Below are positions 16,865 to 26,102 of a stretch of DNA of 64,000 nucleotides, in pieces (position 1 is the first letter of the stretch; every line of letters begins with the position of its first letter). Location: positions 118,096-182,095 of the forward strand of contig NZ_SCUT01000056.1 of NCBI RefSeq assembly GCF_004297265.1. The letters are read 5' to 3'. Under the pieces are notes generated by a model, which saw only the letters and a program-made list of their open reading frames with translations, was not told the DNA's origin and did no database searches. The translations under genes were made by a program, and so were the position numbers. This DNA comes from Reyranella sp. (GTDB lineage: Bacteria; Pseudomonadota; Alphaproteobacteria; Reyranellales; Reyranellaceae).

Positions 16865-19342
16865 ATGCGCATACAGGCGATGGGAACGGCGGCCGGACTC
16901 GTGCTGGCTCTTGGTGCGACATGCCAGATGACAGGCATCGGGCCTGCGCACGCGCAGAACCTGCAAGGGCAGACGCCGGCCGAAACGTCGGGCCAGCGAG
17001 CCCGCACGTTCGACATTCCGGCGCAGCCGCTTGCCGACGCGCTCACCCGGTTCGGGCGCCAGAGCGGATTGCAGGTTTCCGCCCACGGCGATCTCCTGCG
17101 CGGCTTGTCGGCGCCGAGCGTCAGCGGACTCATGACAAGCGAACAGGCGCTGGGTCGGCTGCTGACCGGCAGCGGGCTCGTCTACAGCATCAGCGACGGA
17201 GGCACCGTCGTGCTGCAAAGACCCGGCCCCGCGGGTGCATCCGGTGCGCTGCAGCTCGACCCGGTGCAGGTGCAGGGCGTCTTCCCGGTGCCCTCGCAAG
17301 CGATGATCGACAACCTGCCGCCGCCCTATTCCGGCGGCCAGGTCGCGACCGGTGGACAGGTCGGCCTGCTGGGCGACCGCGGCGTGATGGACACGCCCTT
17401 CAACCAGACGAGCTACACGGCGAAGAAGGCACAGGACCAGCAGGCGAAGACGGTCATGGATGTGCTGGTCGACGATCCCTCGGTGCGCGTGCTCCTGCCG
17501 GGCAGCACGCCGGGATCCGACGCCGTCAGCATTCGCGGCTTTCTCGCCGACACGCTCGATATGGCCTATGGTGGACTGTTCGGCATCAGTCCGCACTACA
17601 GCATCATGGCGGAACTCGCCGAACGCGTGGAGGTTCTCAAGGGTCCGAACGCGATGCTGTACGGGATGCAGCCGCGCGGCGGCATCGGCGGTACGGTCAA
17701 CATCGTTCCCAAGCGCGCACCGGAAGAGCCGCTGACTCAGGTGACCGCCAACTATCTGTCCGCGGCGCAGTTCGGCGGTCACGCCGATGTCGCCCGGCGC
17801 TTCGGTTCCGAAAAGCAGTTCGGCGTGCGCGTCAACGGCGCCTTCAGGGCCGGGCAGACGGACGTCAAATGGAACAGCGACGAGCGGGCGCTCGCCGTTC
17901 TCGGCCTCGACTTCCGCGGCGAGAATATGAGGTTCTCCGCCGATCTCGGTTACCAGTATCGCTATACCGGCGGCGTGCTGGGCTTCCTCAGCCTCGCCGA
18001 CGGCGTGCCTCTGCCGTGGGCGCCGAATGCACGCAACAATCCGGCGGGCCAGCCCTGGAGTGCCTCGGAGCACAAGGATCTCTTCGCGACGTTTCGGGCC
18101 GAACTCGACGTAACGCAAGGTGTAACCGCTTACGTTGCGGGCGGTGCCCACGATTGGCGGATGAACAACACGCTGGCGTTCGGCATCAACATTACCGACC
18201 CAGGCGGCAACGGCACCGGCTTCGCGCCCACCGCCCAGAGCTATTGGCGCGGCTTCAGGACGGCGGAGGCTGGCGTGCGCGCGCTCGCGACCACCGGTCC
18301 GGTCGGGCACGAGCTGGCCTTCACGGCCACCAGCTACAATCAGACCGGTGGCGCTTCGAGCGTGGCCCAGGGCGCGGCCTTCGCCACCAACATCTACAAC
18401 CCGACCGTCATCGCGCCGCCGACCGGCAGCACGCCCCTCGCGAACATGAACTCGACCTTGGAACTATCGAGTCTCGCCATCGCCGATACCCTGACGGGTG
18501 CCGACAAGCGCATCCAGTTGACGCTCGGCGCCCGTCTGCAGCGCGTGGTGTCGCAGAACTTCGACGACATGAGCGGGGTCATGACCTCGAGCTACGATCA
18601 GAGCGCGCTCAGCCCATCGGTGTCGCTGGTCCTCAAACCCTGGGCAAACGTGTCGGTCTACGGCAACTGGATCCAGGGGCTTCAACCCGGCTTCACCGTC
18701 GGGCCGTCTTACGCCAATTCCGGGGAGGTGTTCGCACCCTTCAAGTCGACGCAGTACGAGGTCGGCGTGAAGGCCGACTGGGGCAAGTTCACCACCACGG
18801 TGAGCGCCTTCCAGATTTCCCAGCCAACGACGGTATCCGTGGCCGGTCCGGCGTTGCCGACCCTCAGCCTCGCCGGCGAGCAGCGCAATCAGGGCCTGGA
18901 ATTCAACGTGTTCGGCACGCCCACCGAGGGCGTTCGGCTGCTGGGCGGCGCGATGCTTCTCAATCCGGTCATGACCCAGACGCAGGGCGGCGTGAACGAT
19001 GGTTGGATCGCGCCTTTCTCTCCGACCTTCCAATTCAACCTGGCGGGCGAATGGGATCTTCCCTTTGCCCGCGGTCTCACCCTGAACGGTCGTGTCGTCT
19101 ACACGGGATCCCAGTATGTCGATCTCACCTGGCCGCGGCGCAGCCTCCCGGCATGGACGCGCTTCGACCTCGGTGCCCGTTACGCCTTCGAGAATCCAGG
19201 TGCCAAGGGCAAGCTGCTCGTGGCGCGCTTCAATGTCGACAACGTGCTGGACACCAATTACTGGGCCGGCGGCTCCAGCGTTTCCAGTCTCTACCTCGGC
19301 GCCCCGCGGACCTTCCGCCTGTCTCTCACGGCGGATTTCTGA
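16865..19342 (+). CDS. TonB-dependent siderophore receptor with N-terminal signalling domain, module A
   Basis: The 825-residue outer-membrane protein has a signal peptide ending A-H-A-Q. A secretin/TonB N-terminal (STN) signalling domain follows at about residues 47-100 (F-D-I-P-A-Q-P-L-A-D-A-L-T-R-F-G). Then come a TonB-box-like L-D-P-V-Q-V-Q-G, a plug (S-I-R-G-F, V-L-K-G-P-N-A-M-L-Y-G) and a 22-strand barrel ending in phenylalanine (L-S-L-T-A-D-F). It imports a ferric siderophore and signals occupancy to FecR-A. The ligand cannot be read from sequence. It is a clear paralog of receptor B, nearly identical around R-G-V-M-D-T-P-F-N-Q-T-S-Y-T-A. Confidence 0.93.
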   Translation: MRIQAMGTAAGLVLALGATCQMTGIGPAHAQNLQGQTPAETSGQRARTFDIPAQPLADALTRFGRQSGLQVSAHGDLLRGLSAPSVSGLMTSEQALGRLLTGSGLVYSISDGGTVVLQRPGPAGASGALQLDPVQVQGVFPVPSQAMIDNLPPPYSGGQVATGGQVGLLGDRGVMDTPFNQTSYTAKKAQDQQAKTVMDVLVDDPSVRVLLPGSTPGSDAVSIRGFLADTLDMAYGGLFGISPHYSIMAELAERVEVLKGPNAMLYGMQPRGGIGGTVNIVPKRAPEEPLTQVTANYLSAAQFGGHADVARRFGSEKQFGVRVNGAFRAGQTDVKWNSDERALAVLGLDFRGENMRFSADLGYQYRYTGGVLGFLSLADGVPLPWAPNARNNPAGQPWSASEHKDLFATFRAELDVTQGVTAYVAGGAHDWRMNNTLAFGINITDPGGNGTGFAPTAQSYWRGFRTAEAGVRALATTGPVGHELAFTATSYNQTGGASSVAQGAAFATNIYNPTVIAPPTGSTPLANMNSTLELSSLAIADTLTGADKRIQLTLGARLQRVVSQNFDDMSGVMTSSYDQSALSPSVSLVLKPWANVSVYGNWIQGLQPGFTVGPSYANSGEVFAPFKSTQYEVGVKADWGKFTTTVSAFQISQPTTVSVAGPALPTLSLAGEQRNQGLEFNVFGTPTEGVRLLGGAMLLNPVMTQTQGGVNDGWIAPFSPTFQFNLAGEWDLPFARGLTLNGRVVYTGSQYVDLTWPRRSLPAWTRFDLGARYAFENPGAKGKLLVARFNVDNVLDTNYWAGGSSVSSLYLGAPRTFRLSLTADF

Positions 19343-19382
19343 GCCAAGTCTTCGTGCTCCCGGAAAAATAGGCCCTCCAGAG

Positions 19383-19409
19383 AGAGAAAATCGTCCCTGC
19401 GATTCGTCT
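19383..19409 (+). promoter_or_regulatory. ECF promoter, type B-like, upstream of the PepSY gene
   Basis: AGAGAAAA at 19383-19390 and CGTCT at 19405-19409 are separated by 14 bases, the geometry of the two module-B promoters (GTAnAAAA-N14-CGTCT). Six of eight -35 bases agree with the fecR-B site. The GTG lies 39 bases downstream. Confidence 0.5.
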
Positions 19410-19448
19410 GATTAAGAGGACGGTGACGGAAGCGGTCTTTGCAGATGC

Positions 19449-21017
19449 GTGCATATTTGGCGGAAGCCTGACTTGGAGCCGACATTTCGCGCGTCCATGA
19501 ACTGGCTGCACACCTGGGCGGGCGTCGTCCTGGGTGGGTTGTTGTTCGCCATCTTCTGGATGGGCACCTTGTCGGTCTTCGATCGCGAGATCGATCTCTG
19601 GATGAAGCCGGCGACGCGCATGGATTCGTCCCGGCCGGTCGCCGCCGACATCCTCGCGCGCGAGATGAAGCCCTTCATCGGCGATGCGATTCAGTGGTTC
19701 ATGCTCTTCCCAACCGAGCGGGAACCGGCGGTCCGTATCGGCTACCGTGGCGAGAGCGGACCGTTCGTGCAGCGCAGCGCTGATCCTGCGACCATGGCCC
19801 TGCTGCCGGAAGCGGGAACCCTGGCCGGCACCGGGTTCATCTTCCCGTTCCACTACAGTCTGCACATCCGCTTTGCGTCGCTGGGCTACTGGATCGTCGG
19901 GCTCGCCGCGATGGCGATGATGGCGCTGTGCGTGTCGGGCGTCGTGATCCATCGCAAGATTTTCACCGACTTCTTCACTTTCAGGGCCGACAAGAAGCCG
20001 CGCCGGCTCATGCTCGACCTGCACAATGTCGCGGGCGTTCTGGGGCTGCCGTTCCATTTCATGATCACACTGTCGGGCGTGATCATCTTCTTCTCCATCT
20101 ACTTTCCCACGACGATGGAGTTCGCCTACGGCGACGATCGACGCGCCTTCAACCGGGAAGCGTTCGGAAATTTCAGCCGGCCCAAGGCGAATGCACCTGC
20201 CGCCGCTTCGGCATCACTGGATGGCCTTCTGGCCGATGCCTCGCGCCGATGGGATGGCGGGAGGCCTTACTTCCTGCGGGTCTGGCATCCGGGGGACGCC
20301 AACTCCTACGTCGAGATACGCCGGGCCTACGACGATGCGATCACCATGAATCTCGACGTCCTGTACTTCGACGCCGCGGCCGGCGAGCTGCTCCGCAGCT
20401 CCTCCACCTCTCCGGTGATGACCGCGCAGCGCTTCATCTCCGGCCTGCATTTCGTCCAGTTTCGCCACTGGACCCTTCGCTGGGTCTATTTTGCGCTGGG
20501 GCTGACCGGGTGCCTCCTGATCGCGACCGGCTATTTTTTCTGGCTGGAGTCGCGAAGAAGGAAACATGAGCAAATGGGCCTGCGCGGTGTGCGCGTAGTG
20601 GAAGGCCTGACCGTCGGTTCCGTGACCGGCATCGTGATCGCGACGCTGTCCTTCTTCGTCGTGAACCGGCTGCTGCCGTCGGGGGCCAAGTTCCTCGGCG
20701 AGGAGCGTGCCGCCCTCGAAGTGTGGACCTTCTATCTCGTCTGGCTCGCGACCTTCGCCCATGCGTGGCTGCGGCCGGGCAGGGCGTGGCTCGAACAATG
20801 CTGGACGGTTGCGGCGCTCGCGCTCGCCGCCGTCGGGCTCAACTGGATGACGACGGGACACCATCTCGGCCGCAGCCTCGCGCAACCGCATCTCCACGCC
20901 ATTGCCGGCATGGATCTGCTGTTGTCGCTCGGCGGTGCTGGTGCAGCCTTGGCCGCATTGAGACTCGCGAGGAGGACGAGGGCGACCGTTCGCGGCACAC
21001 GTCCTCAGCATTCCTGA
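19449..21017 (+). CDS. PepSY-associated transmembrane protein, probable inner-membrane iron-uptake reductase
   Basis: The 522-residue protein has about eight hydrophobic segments. The first is N-W-L-H-T-W-A-G-V-V-L-G-G-L-L-F with the conserved histidine; later ones include L-H-N-V-A-G-V-L-G-L-P-F-H-F and R-W-V-Y-F-A-L-G-L-T-G-C-L-L-I. A PepSY domain lies in the periplasmic loops. Such proteins often accompany siderophore receptors and are thought to reduce ferric siderophores at the inner membrane; that role is inferred from family and position. GTG at 19449 is used; no better ATG precedes the first helix. It lies between receptor A and fecI-B. Confidence 0.85.
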   Translation: MHIWRKPDLEPTFRASMNWLHTWAGVVLGGLLFAIFWMGTLSVFDREIDLWMKPATRMDSSRPVAADILAREMKPFIGDAIQWFMLFPTEREPAVRIGYRGESGPFVQRSADPATMALLPEAGTLAGTGFIFPFHYSLHIRFASLGYWIVGLAAMAMMALCVSGVVIHRKIFTDFFTFRADKKPRRLMLDLHNVAGVLGLPFHFMITLSGVIIFFSIYFPTTMEFAYGDDRRAFNREAFGNFSRPKANAPAAASASLDGLLADASRRWDGGRPYFLRVWHPGDANSYVEIRRAYDDAITMNLDVLYFDAAAGELLRSSSTSPVMTAQRFISGLHFVQFRHWTLRWVYFALGLTGCLLIATGYFFWLESRRRKHEQMGLRGVRVVEGLTVGSVTGIVIATLSFFVVNRLLPSGAKFLGEERAALEVWTFYLVWLATFAHAWLRPGRAWLEQCWTVAALALAAVGLNWMTTGHHLGRSLAQPHLHAIAGMDLLLSLGGAGAALAALRLARRTRATVRGTRPQHS

Positions 21018-21062
21018 AGTCCTCGGCTCGTCAGGCGCTCAGGGCTCGTCCGGGCATTTAAT

Positions 21063-21079
21063 TTGCGAATAATTATCAA
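21063..21079. promoter_or_regulatory. Fur-like box upstream of fecI-B
   Basis: TTGCGAATAATTATCAA aligns with the boxes at 15133 and 26103 and fits the 7-1-7 Fur layout (TGCGAAT-A-ATTATCA). It ends 48 bases before the fecI-B GTG. Confidence 0.7.
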
Positions 21080-21127
21080 TTCAAATAGGATGGCCACCGA
21101 CTGGAGCGAGCGGAGAGTTGGGTATCA

Positions 21128-21631
21128 GTGCCTTCGGACACGACTGCTTTATTCGTCGAGCACCGCGGCTCCCTGGTTAACTACGCCACGAAGCTGGTCG
21201 GCTCGCGCGCGCAGGCAGAGGATCTCGTGCAAGAGGCGTGGTTGCGGCTCGACGCGGCCGCTCGCGAAAGCGCGGTGCATGAGCCGCTCGGCTATCTCTA
21301 TCGCATCGTCCGCAACCTCGCCGTCGATCAATCGCGGGCGGCCGGCCGAGCACGGGGCTGGCAACGCGACGAGAAGGCAGGTCTCGAGGTCGTCCTCGGC
21401 CTGCGCTCGACGGCGACGCCCGAGAACATCGCCCTGCATCGCGACCAGATGCGCCTGCTCAGGGCGGCGCTCGACGAGCTGCCGGCCCGCACGCGTATCG
21501 CCTTCGGCATGCATCGCGTGGGCGGGTTCAAGCTGCGCGAGATCGCCGATGCCCTCGACATCTCCCTGCCCATGGCGCAGAAGCTCGTGACCACCGCCCT
21601 CCTACATTGCCGCAAGCGTCTTGGTCGCTGA
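21128..21631 (+). CDS. FecI-type ECF sigma factor, module B
   Basis: The 167-residue protein is similar to FecI-A: region 2 (L-V-Q-E-A-W-L-R-L-D, Y-L-Y-R-I-V-R-N-L-A-V-D) and region 4 (A-R-T-R-I-A-F-G-M-H-R-V-G-G-F-K-L-R-E-I-A-D). Region 4 differs enough from FecI-A (G-G-F-K-L versus G-G-A-T-L, and the helix that follows) for a different -35 preference. The GTG at 21128 follows GAGAG-rich sequence. A Fur-like box lies upstream and fecR-B follows after 74 bases. Confidence 0.9.
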   Translation: MPSDTTALFVEHRGSLVNYATKLVGSRAQAEDLVQEAWLRLDAAARESAVHEPLGYLYRIVRNLAVDQSRAAGRARGWQRDEKAGLEVVLGLRSTATPENIALHRDQMRLLRAALDELPARTRIAFGMHRVGGFKLREIADALDISLPMAQKLVTTALLHCRKRLGR

Positions 21632-21643
21632 GGCGCCGGCCAA

Positions 21644-21670
21644 GTAGAAAAGGGCCGCTCGTAACCGTCT
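21644..21670 (+). promoter_or_regulatory. ECF promoter, type B, upstream of fecR-B
   Basis: GTAGAAAA at 21644-21651 and CGTCT at 21666-21670 with 14 bases between. The same pattern with identical spacing precedes receptor B. The fecR-B ATG lies 36 bases downstream. Confidence 0.65.
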
Positions 21671-21705
21671 AGGAATTACGCCGAGGCCGATCAGCGGGTC
21701 GGCAC

Positions 21706-22686
21706 ATGAAGGATGGGATGAAAGCCAGGTCGGACATTCCCAGCAGGGCGATCGAGGAAGCTGCGGAATGGTCCGTGCTGCTGATGGACGAGCCCGGCGA
21801 CCTCGACCTTCGCCGGCGTTTCGAAGCTTGGCGCCGGCGGAGCACGGAGAATGCGGCGGCGTGGGTAGACATCCAGCAGACCATCGACCTCGCCGACGAA
21901 GCCTTGCCCGACCATGCGCATGAGTGGCGAGCGATGGCAGCCCCCCGCAGGCAGCGTCGGGCCAAGGCGGGGCGGCGGCGGTGGCTGATGCCGGCAGCTG
22001 TCGTCGCGCTGGCGGCCGTCATCGGCTGGTCGGTGCTGCCCGGCGCCCTCCTGCGCCTGCAGGCCGACCATGTCACCGCGACGGCCGAGCTCCGCACCAT
22101 CGGATTACTGGACGGAAGCACCGTCACCTTGGGCCCCGACAGCGCCATCTCCGTCACCTTTTCGCCCCGCGAGCGACAGGTGCGGCTGATCAAGGGCGAG
22201 GCCTTCTTCGAGGTCGCAGCCGATCGCAACCGGCCCTTCAAGGTCGCGACGCCATGGGCGCAGGCCTCCGTGCTGGGCACGCGCTTCGAGGTGTGCCTCG
22301 ATGATGCCGGCACGAAGGTCGCGGTCGAGGAGGGGCATGTCCTGGTCGAAGGAACGCACGGGCGCGAGACGCTCGATCCGGGACAGGCGATTGAGGTGGC
22401 GACCACAGGCACCTTGCAGCGCGTGAACCTGGAGGCGGGCTCCGTCGCGATGTGGCGCCAGCGCTTGGTCTATCTGAAGAACCGGCCGATGGCGGAAGCC
22501 GTAAACGAGATCCGCCGCTATTTCCCCGGCAGGATCGTCGTGACTGATGACGCCTTGGCGGAACAGCCGACCACTGGCGTGTTCAACCTCAACGATCCGG
22601 AAGCCGCCTTGCGTGGCCTTGCGCAGGCCCACGGCGCCAGGGTGCGCCGCATATCGCCATGGCTGCTCGTCGTTTCCGGCTCGTAG
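21706..22686 (+). CDS. FecR-type anti-sigma/sensor protein, module B
   Basis: The 326-residue protein has the same plan as FecR-A: an N-terminal cytoplasmic domain, a membrane segment near residues 90-112 (W-L-M-P-A-A-V-V-A-L-A-A-V-I-G-W-S-V-L), and a periplasmic FecR domain (G-E-A-F-F-E-V-A-A-D-R-N-R-P-F-K-V). It ends with R-R-I-S-P-W-L-L-V-V-S-G-S, nearly matching the tail of FecR-A. ATG 21706 is used; ATG 21718, with AAGGA just upstream, is an equally good start. Confidence 0.9.
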   Translation: MKDGMKARSDIPSRAIEEAAEWSVLLMDEPGDLDLRRRFEAWRRRSTENAAAWVDIQQTIDLADEALPDHAHEWRAMAAPRRQRRAKAGRRRWLMPAAVVALAAVIGWSVLPGALLRLQADHVTATAELRTIGLLDGSTVTLGPDSAISVTFSPRERQVRLIKGEAFFEVAADRNRPFKVATPWAQASVLGTRFEVCLDDAGTKVAVEEGHVLVEGTHGRETLDPGQAIEVATTGTLQRVNLEAGSVAMWRQRLVYLKNRPMAEAVNEIRRYFPGRIVVTDDALAEQPTTGVFNLNDPEAALRGLAQAHGARVRRISPWLLVVSGS

Positions 22687-22707
22687 CCGGCACCGATGAT
22701 TCTTTCG

Positions 22708-22734
22708 GTATAAAAACCGGCGAGCCCATCGTCT
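22708..22734 (+). promoter_or_regulatory. ECF promoter, type B, upstream of receptor B
   Basis: GTATAAAA at 22708-22715 and CGTCT at 22730-22734, 14-base spacer, matching the fecR-B promoter. The receptor GTG is 87 bases downstream. Confidence 0.65.
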
Positions 22735-22820
22735 CCGGGCGGGAGCAAATCGCGACGCACTAGCCCGGTCACCGCCAAGCGTTCCGACGAGCCCGAATTT
22801 TCGGAGATGGGAGCGAGCCT

Positions 22821-25292
22821 GTGACCACGCACTTCGGCAGACACTTTCGTCGCGCGCTTTTCGGCGCCTGTGTTTCGCTGGCGGGGGTGGGCGCTGACCT
22901 GCAGGCCAGCGCGCAGGATACGTCCGCACCGCAGCTCGCCCAGACGCAACCACGCGCGTTCAACATTCCCGCACAGCCTCTCGAATCGGCGTTGCTCGCT
23001 TTCGGACAACAGTCGGGCCGTCAGATCGTTTCCCACGGCGACCTGGTGAAAGGCCTCTCGTCGCCCGGCGTGCGGGGCATGCTGTCGATCGAAGCGGCGC
23101 TCCAGCAGCTCCTCGCCGGAACGGGCCTGACCTATTCGACGAGCGGCGGCGCCGTCTCCTTGCAGCGAGCGGGCCAAGGAGCGGGTTTACCGCCGGGCGC
23201 CCTGCAGCTCGACCCGGTCCAGGTGCAGGGCGCCTTTCCGGTGCCGGCGCAGGCGATGATCGACAACGCGCCGCCGCCCTACGCAGGCGGGCAGGTGGCC
23301 ACCGGCGGACAGCTCGGCCTGCTCGGCAATCGCGGCGTGATGGATACGCCCTTCAACCAGACGAGCTACACGGCGCAGAAGGCGCAGGATCAACAGGCCA
23401 GGACGGTGAAGGACGTGATGGCCGACGATCCCTCTGTGCGCTCGCAGCGCCGCGTCAACGCGATCGGCGACGACAACGTCTTCATCCGCGGCTTTCAGGT
23501 CAGCTCCACCGCTACCGCGTATGGCGGGCTCTACGGCATCCTGCCGACCGCGTCGATCTCCGCCGAGCTTGCAGAGCGCGTCGAGGTCCTGAAGGGCCCG
23601 AGTGCCATGCTGAACGGCATGGCACCGAACGGCGGCTTCATCGGCGGCACAGTCAACGTCGTTCCCAAGCGCGCACCCGATGCTGACCTGACGCAGATGA
23701 CAGCAAGCTATGGTTCAATCGGCCAAGTCGGCGCGCATGCCGACGTGGCACGGCGCTTCGGCGAGGAGAAGGAATTCGGGGTCCGGTTCAATGGTCTTTT
23801 CAGGGCCGGGCAGACCGAGGTCGAGTGGAACAGCGAGCAACGTGGGCTTGCGGCTCTCGGCCTGGACTATCGCGGGCAGCGACTGCGGCTTTCAGCCGAT
23901 CTGGGCTATCAGTACCAGTATGTGGGCGGCGTGATTCCCTTCATCGGACTGAGCCCGGGCGTTCAATTGCCATGGGCGCCCGATGCGAGCAAGAGCCCGG
24001 GCGGCCAACCCTGGGCGTGGCAGCAGCGCAAGGATCTGTTCGGCGTCGCACGCGCCGAGTTCGACGTCACAGACAACGTGACGGCCTTCGCGGCCTTCGG
24101 CGCGCACGACTATCGGCTGACCACACTTACGACGCCAATCGTCACAGTCACGAACTTCAGCGGCAACGCCACATCGACGGCACCGGAAAATACCAGCAGC
24201 GCCTATACCTATCTCTCTGGCGAAGCTGGTGTACGTGGCTTCGCCGACACGGGCCCGATCCGGCACGAATTCTCCTTGGCCGGTTCGATCTTCCGACAGT
24301 TCACCAGTTCCGGCTCGGTGACAGGCGCGGCCTTCACCACCAATATCTACGCGCCCAACGTCACGGCGATACCGAATCTCGCAACACCCGCGGCCAACCT
24401 CGCCTCGACGGCCGCCCTGTCGAGTATCGGCCTCGTAGACACGATGTCGGGCGCGAACGGGCGGGTGCAGCTCACTGCTGGTGCCCGTCTGCAACAGGTG
24501 CAGGCCAACAACTACAATCCGCTGACGGGCATCCAGACCTCGAGCTACGATCAGAGCGCAATCAGTCCCACGGTTGCGCTGGTCGTCAAGCCATTCTGGG
24601 AGAACGTGACCTTCTACGCCAACTACATCCAGGGCCTGCAGCAAGGCAGTGTCGTGCCGAACAACTTCGCCAATGCCGGCGAGATCTTTCCGCCCTTCCA
24701 GTCGACGCAGTACGAAGCCGGCATAAAGATCGACTGGGGCAAGCTCACGACGACGGCGAGCATCTTCCAGATTTCCCGACCCAGCACGCTCACCAACGTG
24801 GCAACCAACACGCTCGTCCTTTCCGGCGAGCAGCGCAACCAAGGGCTCGAACTGAATTTCTTCGGCGAGCTCGCGGAAGGCGTGCGGGTACTGGGCGGCG
24901 TCATGTTCCTGAATGCCGTGCTGACCAAGACGCAGGGCGGCGCCACCAATGGCTGGATCGCGCCCTTCGCGCCCGGTGCGCAGTTCAACATCGCTGGCGA
25001 ATGGGATCTACCCTTTGCAAAGGGCCTCACCGCCCTCGGCCGATTGACTTACACGGGCTCGCAATACATCGACACGACGCTCCCACGCCGCAGCCTGCCG
25101 GAGTGGACCCGCTTCGACGTCGGCGCGCGCTATGCTTTCGAGAATCCTAGCGCCAAGGGCAAGCTGCTGGTCGCCCGCTTCAACGTCGACAACGTACTGG
25201 GCGCCAACTATTGGGAGGGCGGCAACCAGGTGACGACGCTCTTCCTCGGACAGCCGCGCACGTTTCGCCTCGCTTTGGCCGCGGACTTCTGA
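22821..25292 (+). CDS. TonB-dependent siderophore receptor with N-terminal signalling domain, module B
   Basis: The 823-residue receptor has a signal peptide, an STN signalling domain (F-N-I-P-A-Q-P-L-E-S-A-L-L-A-F-G), a TonB-box-like L-D-P-V-Q-V-Q-G, a plug domain and a barrel ending L-A-L-A-A-D-F. It is a paralog of receptor A across its whole length, most alike around the plug start and the C-terminal strands, and more different in the extracellular loops. It probably takes up a second ferric siderophore. The GTG follows the G-rich stretch GGGAGCGAGCCT. Confidence 0.93.
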   Translation: MTTHFGRHFRRALFGACVSLAGVGADLQASAQDTSAPQLAQTQPRAFNIPAQPLESALLAFGQQSGRQIVSHGDLVKGLSSPGVRGMLSIEAALQQLLAGTGLTYSTSGGAVSLQRAGQGAGLPPGALQLDPVQVQGAFPVPAQAMIDNAPPPYAGGQVATGGQLGLLGNRGVMDTPFNQTSYTAQKAQDQQARTVKDVMADDPSVRSQRRVNAIGDDNVFIRGFQVSSTATAYGGLYGILPTASISAELAERVEVLKGPSAMLNGMAPNGGFIGGTVNVVPKRAPDADLTQMTASYGSIGQVGAHADVARRFGEEKEFGVRFNGLFRAGQTEVEWNSEQRGLAALGLDYRGQRLRLSADLGYQYQYVGGVIPFIGLSPGVQLPWAPDASKSPGGQPWAWQQRKDLFGVARAEFDVTDNVTAFAAFGAHDYRLTTLTTPIVTVTNFSGNATSTAPENTSSAYTYLSGEAGVRGFADTGPIRHEFSLAGSIFRQFTSSGSVTGAAFTTNIYAPNVTAIPNLATPAANLASTAALSSIGLVDTMSGANGRVQLTAGARLQQVQANNYNPLTGIQTSSYDQSAISPTVALVVKPFWENVTFYANYIQGLQQGSVVPNNFANAGEIFPPFQSTQYEAGIKIDWGKLTTTASIFQISRPSTLTNVATNTLVLSGEQRNQGLELNFFGELAEGVRVLGGVMFLNAVLTKTQGGATNGWIAPFAPGAQFNIAGEWDLPFAKGLTALGRLTYTGSQYIDTTLPRRSLPEWTRFDVGARYAFENPSAKGKLLVARFNVDNVLGANYWEGGNQVTTLFLGQPRTFRLALAADF

Positions 25293-25304
25293 GGCAACAG
25301 CGCG

Positions 25305-26042
25305 TCAGCGCCGCATGAAGAACTGTACGGGTACGACCAGCCTCAAGGTTTCGCCGGGCTGGTCCTGCGGCAGCGGCGGCAGAGGTTCGGCGCGCGTCAG
25401 GAGTTCCAGACCTTCGCGGTCGAGCACGGCACTGCCTGCGCTGCGCTCGATGCGGGCGCTCAGAACGCGTCCTTCGCGCGTTATCGTGAACAGAACGTAG
25501 GCGACACCTTCGCTCCGGTTGCGTTGCGCTTCCGCCGGGTAGCGCTTGTGCCGTTCGAGGTGGCGGAGGAGCTGCGCCTTCCACGTCGGCAGGGCGGTCG
25601 ACTGCCGATCCGGGGACATGCCGAGCGTCGGCGCGGCGGTCGCCGGAACGTCGTCGGAGGAGGCCGACGGCGTCGCTTTCGCTTCGACGGGCGGTTTCTC
25701 CGGTTTCTTGTCGGCTGGCCTCTTCTGTGTGCGAGGACGCGTCGAGGTCGTCGGCGCGGGTTGGTGGATGCTCACCGCCGCGATCGCTGGCGGCAGCAGC
25801 TCGACCGGCGGCGGCGGCTCCGGCTCCGGGATCATCTCGCTCAAATCGGGAACGGGAAGCGGGTCGGGCTCGGCCTCGGGCGCCAGCGGCGCCAGTTCCA
25901 GCAGGATGGCGGCCGGCGGCTCGAGGTTCCGTAACGGTGGCGCAGTCGGTTCTTGCTCCAGGGCGAAGGCAAACAGCGCTGAGTGCATCGAGAGCACGAA
26001 CGCAAAACTGCCGGACCACCGTAGGATTTCGGTTAAAGCCAA
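25305..26042 (-). CDS. tonB: TonB-family energy-transducing protein
   Basis: The 245-residue protein has an N-terminal hydrophobic anchor (F-A-F-V-L-S-M-H-S-A-L-F-A-F-A-L), then a Pro/Glu-rich periplasmic spacer, a basic segment (R-P-R-T-Q-K-R-P-A-D-K-K-P) and a C-terminal TonB domain (R-Y-P-A-E-A-Q-R-N-R-S-E-G, then V-P-V-Q-F-F-M). It carries proton-motive energy from ExbBD to the receptors. The TTG at 26042 is the likely start; an upstream CTG is in frame. exbB and exbD are not in the window. It is convergent with receptor B. Confidence 0.85.
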   Translation of the reverse strand: MALTEILRWSGSFAFVLSMHSALFAFALEQEPTAPPLRNLEPPAAILLELAPLAPEAEPDPLPVPDLSEMIPEPEPPPPVELLPPAIAAVSIHQPAPTTSTRPRTQKRPADKKPEKPPVEAKATPSASSDDVPATAAPTLGMSPDRQSTALPTWKAQLLRHLERHKRYPAEAQRNRSEGVAYVLFTITREGRVLSARIERSAGSAVLDREGLELLTRAEPLPPLPQDQPGETLRLVVPVQFFMRR

Positions 26043-26102
26043 CGCGTAGAGCCTCGCTTTGCGGGCGGCGGCTTCCGGATTCAGGGCTTGAGTCTAGACA
26101 AA

